Below are positions 62,577 through 64,000 of a stretch of 64,000 bases of DNA, in pieces. A model generated the notes under the pieces. It worked only from the letters and a program-made list of their open reading frames with translations, ran no database searches and had not been told where the DNA came from. Position 1 is the stretch's first letter, and every line of letters starts with the position of its first letter. Location of the stretch: the NCBI RefSeq assembly GCF_013409255.1, contig NZ_JACCAS010000001.1, positions 1,240,001-1,304,000 on the forward strand, read 5' to 3'. Source of the DNA: Paraburkholderia bryophila (lineage in GTDB: Bacteria; Pseudomonadota; Gammaproteobacteria; Burkholderiales; Burkholderiaceae). The position numbers and the translations under genes were made by a program.

Positions 62577-62729
62577 TCATCTGAGCAGCAGCATGACAAT
62601 GACTGCGACGGTAAATGTAGCTGCCAGAACTGAGACGCCCCCTCCGAACCACATCGCGACGCGGTCGATATTCTTTTGTGATGAAGCGAAGTGGAGTAGC
62701 CATTCAGAAAAGGGGTTGAGCTGCTTCAT
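62577..62729 (-). CDS. 50-residue single-span membrane peptide
   Basis: ATG 62729 is placed seven bases after AAGGAGG, the best ribosome binding site in this part of the window. The product begins MKQLNPFSEWLLHFASSQKN and has one membrane segment (about 29-49, VSVLAATFTVAVIVMLLL) ending in Arg. The small size, strong ribosome binding site and hydrophobicity suggest a functional small membrane peptide (regulatory, toxin-like or phage-derived). No partner antisense RNA is evident. Confidence 0.65.
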   Translation of the reverse strand: MKQLNPFSEWLLHFASSQKNIDRVAMWFGGGVSVLAATFTVAVIVMLLLR

Positions 62730-62860
62730 GTCTTACCTCCTTGTGGTTCTGATGATGGGCGAATAGCTGAACCATAATGTGGCGCTGGTGTTCGCTTTGA
62801 CCATGTGGGGAGCCGATTGATGTCGCTAGGGCCAGATAGCGGCAGTGGCGATATCCTGAG

Positions 62861-63112
62861 CTAGGAATCATCGGGCGGAGGTCGTCGAAGTACCTGCGAC
62901 CTCACAGGGTCGTTATCCTCCGTCTGCGCATCCAGCCAGGCTCGCCGCGCGGCGTCCAATCTCTCCCGGTAAGCCTGTACCGAAGCCACTTCGACTTCGA
63001 CCTCACCGAGTGGGTTTCCCGGCAAAACTTCGAGCAGCGTCCCTGACGCGAGAAGAACGCGGATATGAGAACGGCTCACGAAGAGATATTTCGCGGCTTC
63101 TTCAACGGTCAT
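62861..63112 (-). CDS. Excisionase-like helix-turn-helix protein
   Basis: ATG 63112 follows GGAGGCGTTCACC and gives 83 residues. The N-terminus MTVEEAAKYLFVSRSHIRVL then LASGTLLEVLPGNP is a MerR/excisionase-type DNA-binding fold. Proteins of this type include prophage excisionases and antitoxins of PIN-domain or other toxin pairs. It overlaps the upstream gene by 11 bases. No toxin-like partner could be identified, so either reading is open. Confidence 0.75.
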   Translation of the reverse strand: MTVEEAAKYLFVSRSHIRVLLASGTLLEVLPGNPLGEVEVEVASVQAYRERLDAARRAWLDAQTEDNDPVRSQVLRRPPPDDS

Positions 63113-63482
63113 GGTGAACGCCTCCGCCGTTGCTCGCAGCCAACAGTAGCTCACGCGTACGCTGCATCAACCAGGCCATCTCGCCGCGAGAAAAATCCCA
63201 CTGGCCGGCGCCTACCTTCGCTTTCAGACCTTTCTCGACCCGCTCCAGTGCATCGTCCAGCGACAGGTCAGACGCGGACATCTTTCCCGAGGCGTACTCC
63301 GCGAGCTGACCGGAGAGGTCCTCGCACGCGTCATAGCGCGTCCACAACTCTTCGTCTGTGAGACCGGTGTGATATCGCCTGTTCTTCTCGCGCACGAGAA
63401 GCTTGGGTTGTGCACCGGGCACGAGTCCAGGCCACGGCTCCCTCGGGAAATCGTCAGGAACCACATGCCGTCTGGTCATCAT
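63102..63482 (-). CDS. Small protein of unknown function in an overlapping cluster
   Basis: The start MMTRRHVVPDDFPREPWPGL (63482, AGGAAG upstream) gives 126 residues. The middle is acidic and helical (DACEDLSGQLAEYASGKMS), ending with a basic, His-rich tail. No family recognised. It overlaps the BPSL0761-like gene by 29 bases and the excisionase-like gene by 11, so these are probably co-translated. Confidence 0.6.
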   Translation of the reverse strand: MMTRRHVVPDDFPREPWPGLVPGAQPKLLVREKNRRYHTGLTDEELWTRYDACEDLSGQLAEYASGKMSASDLSLDDALERVEKGLKAKVGAGQWDFSRGEMAWLMQRTRELLLAASNGGGVHHDR

Positions 63483-63768
63483 CTTCTTCCTGACTGCGAA
63501 CATCGTCAGCATCGCCCCAGTAGGGAGAACCTCGTGGACATTCCGAGACTGCTGTTGAGCCCGGCCGCCTTTGTTTTGGTGCGGCCCAGATTCCGGGTAA
63601 TGCTGCGGCCGACCGGTCCAGGTCAATGTCGAGCGGATAGTGCCTGAGCAGGCCTAGGGCCACGGTCTGGAAAAGGCCGTTGATGGTTATCTCGTCGGCA
63701 GATGCGAGCATCTGCAACAGCTCTCGCGTATCAATAACGGCTTTCGTGCGCTCATGTGGGGTCGTCAT
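63454..63768 (-). CDS. BPSL0761 family protein
   Basis: The 104-residue product begins MTTPHERTKAVIDTRELLQM and contains ALGLLRHYPLDIDLD, the pattern I know from the BPSL0761 family of Burkholderiaceae. The last 30 residues are unlike the usual C-terminus, so the end may be shifted or the gene altered. It overlaps both neighbours. Members are often found in prophages and islands; function unknown. Confidence 0.7.
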   Translation of the reverse strand: MTTPHERTKAVIDTRELLQMLASADEITINGLFQTVALGLLRHYPLDIDLDRSAAALPGIWAAPKQRRPGSTAVSECPRGSPYWGDADDVRSQEEDDDQTACGS

Positions 63769-63985
63769 AATCAGCTCCGTCGAGCAGACGTTCGGTGACG
63801 TCGGTGTACGACGTCACCTCGTACAGCTCGCACCACCTTATCCAGACGTATTCGACATTCAATGACCAGCCTTTCCTGCCGACTAGCTCGTAAATACGTC
63901 CGGTCTGAGTCGTGCCCTGCATTGCGACCGGGTCGAACGTCACTATCGGCGAGCTGACACGCCCGGATGAGTCAAACATATCCAC
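63752..63985 (-). CDS. Hypothetical protein, may extend beyond the right window edge
   Basis: The frame from ATG 63979 (GTG 63985 also possible) gives 75 residues, with GRIYELVGRKGWSLNVEYVW in the middle, and stops at 63752, overlapping the BPSL0761-like gene by 17 bases. It remains open upstream to the edge, so the true start may lie outside. No family recognised. Confidence 0.5.
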   Translation of the reverse strand: MDMFDSSGRVSSPIVTFDPVAMQGTTQTGRIYELVGRKGWSLNVEYVWIRWCELYEVTSYTDVTERLLDGADYDDPT

Positions 63986-64000
63986 GCCAACAAAATGCCG

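Overview
The window is high-GC chromosomal DNA that looks like Burkholderiaceae, most probably Paraburkholderia. The grounds are strong GC-rich codon bias, a five-step hut operon, BPSL0761-like and DUF899/DUF3857 genes, and VgrG and IS256-type genes of Burkholderia type. Species is not resolved. No rRNA, tRNA or CRISPR array was recognised.

Layout. 1-5.5 kb: the 3' part of ycaO, a frameshifted SRPBCC gene, and a decayed type VI secretion (T6SS) vgrG locus in which a deletion joins a truncated vgrG to a truncated downstream gene; a secreted protein gene after it is intact. 5.7-16.3 kb: an exported alpha/beta hydrolase, glgC-glgA, pdxY, a branched-chain amino acid binding protein, a DUF3857/transglutaminase protein translationally coupled to a helix-turn-helix-like protein. 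16.6 kb: a 44-residue secreted His-rich peptide gene with its own terminator. 17.0-25.4 kb: a complete hut operon (hutH-C-U-D-I-F-G, minus strand) with HutC-type operators. 25.7-37.4 kb: LysR/NAD-dependent epimerase pair, amino acid permease, carbon-nitrogen hydrolase, LuxR-type regulator, DUF899 protein, ArsR/AHSA1 pair with a perfect palindromic operator, an AzgA-like purine permease, a PRC-barrel lipoprotein and an MFS exporter. 37.5-48 kb: an IS256-family element (copy 1), MFS transporter, M20 amidohydrolase with LysR, aldehyde dehydrogenase, cupin, FAD amine oxidoreductase and NCS1 permease, which reads as a nitrogen-compound catabolic district. 48-55.7 kb: an orphan OmpR-type response regulator, argP/lysE-type pair, hydrolase, LysR, RraA-like aldolase and aminotransferase.

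55.8-61.7 kb is the most dynamic part. Two further copies of the same 1373-bp IS256-family element, in opposite orientation and each with a perfect 8-bp target duplication, have split one gene for a membrane M48 metallopeptidase into three pieces. Removing both elements and one copy of each duplication restores an open frame of 492 codons. Next to it are two overlapping lipoprotein genes and an adhesin-like fragment. 61.7-64 kb is a gene-poor then tightly overlapping set of small genes of accessory character (BPSL0761-like protein, excisionase-like helix-turn-helix protein, a 50-residue membrane peptide).

Most of the window is ordinary metabolic and transport DNA. I did not find a convincing new defence or secretion system. 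The best leads are the doubly interrupted M48/lipoprotein locus, the collapsed T6SS locus with an intact orphan secreted protein, a tandem 53-bp hairpin repeat with a compensatory base change, and several very small genes.
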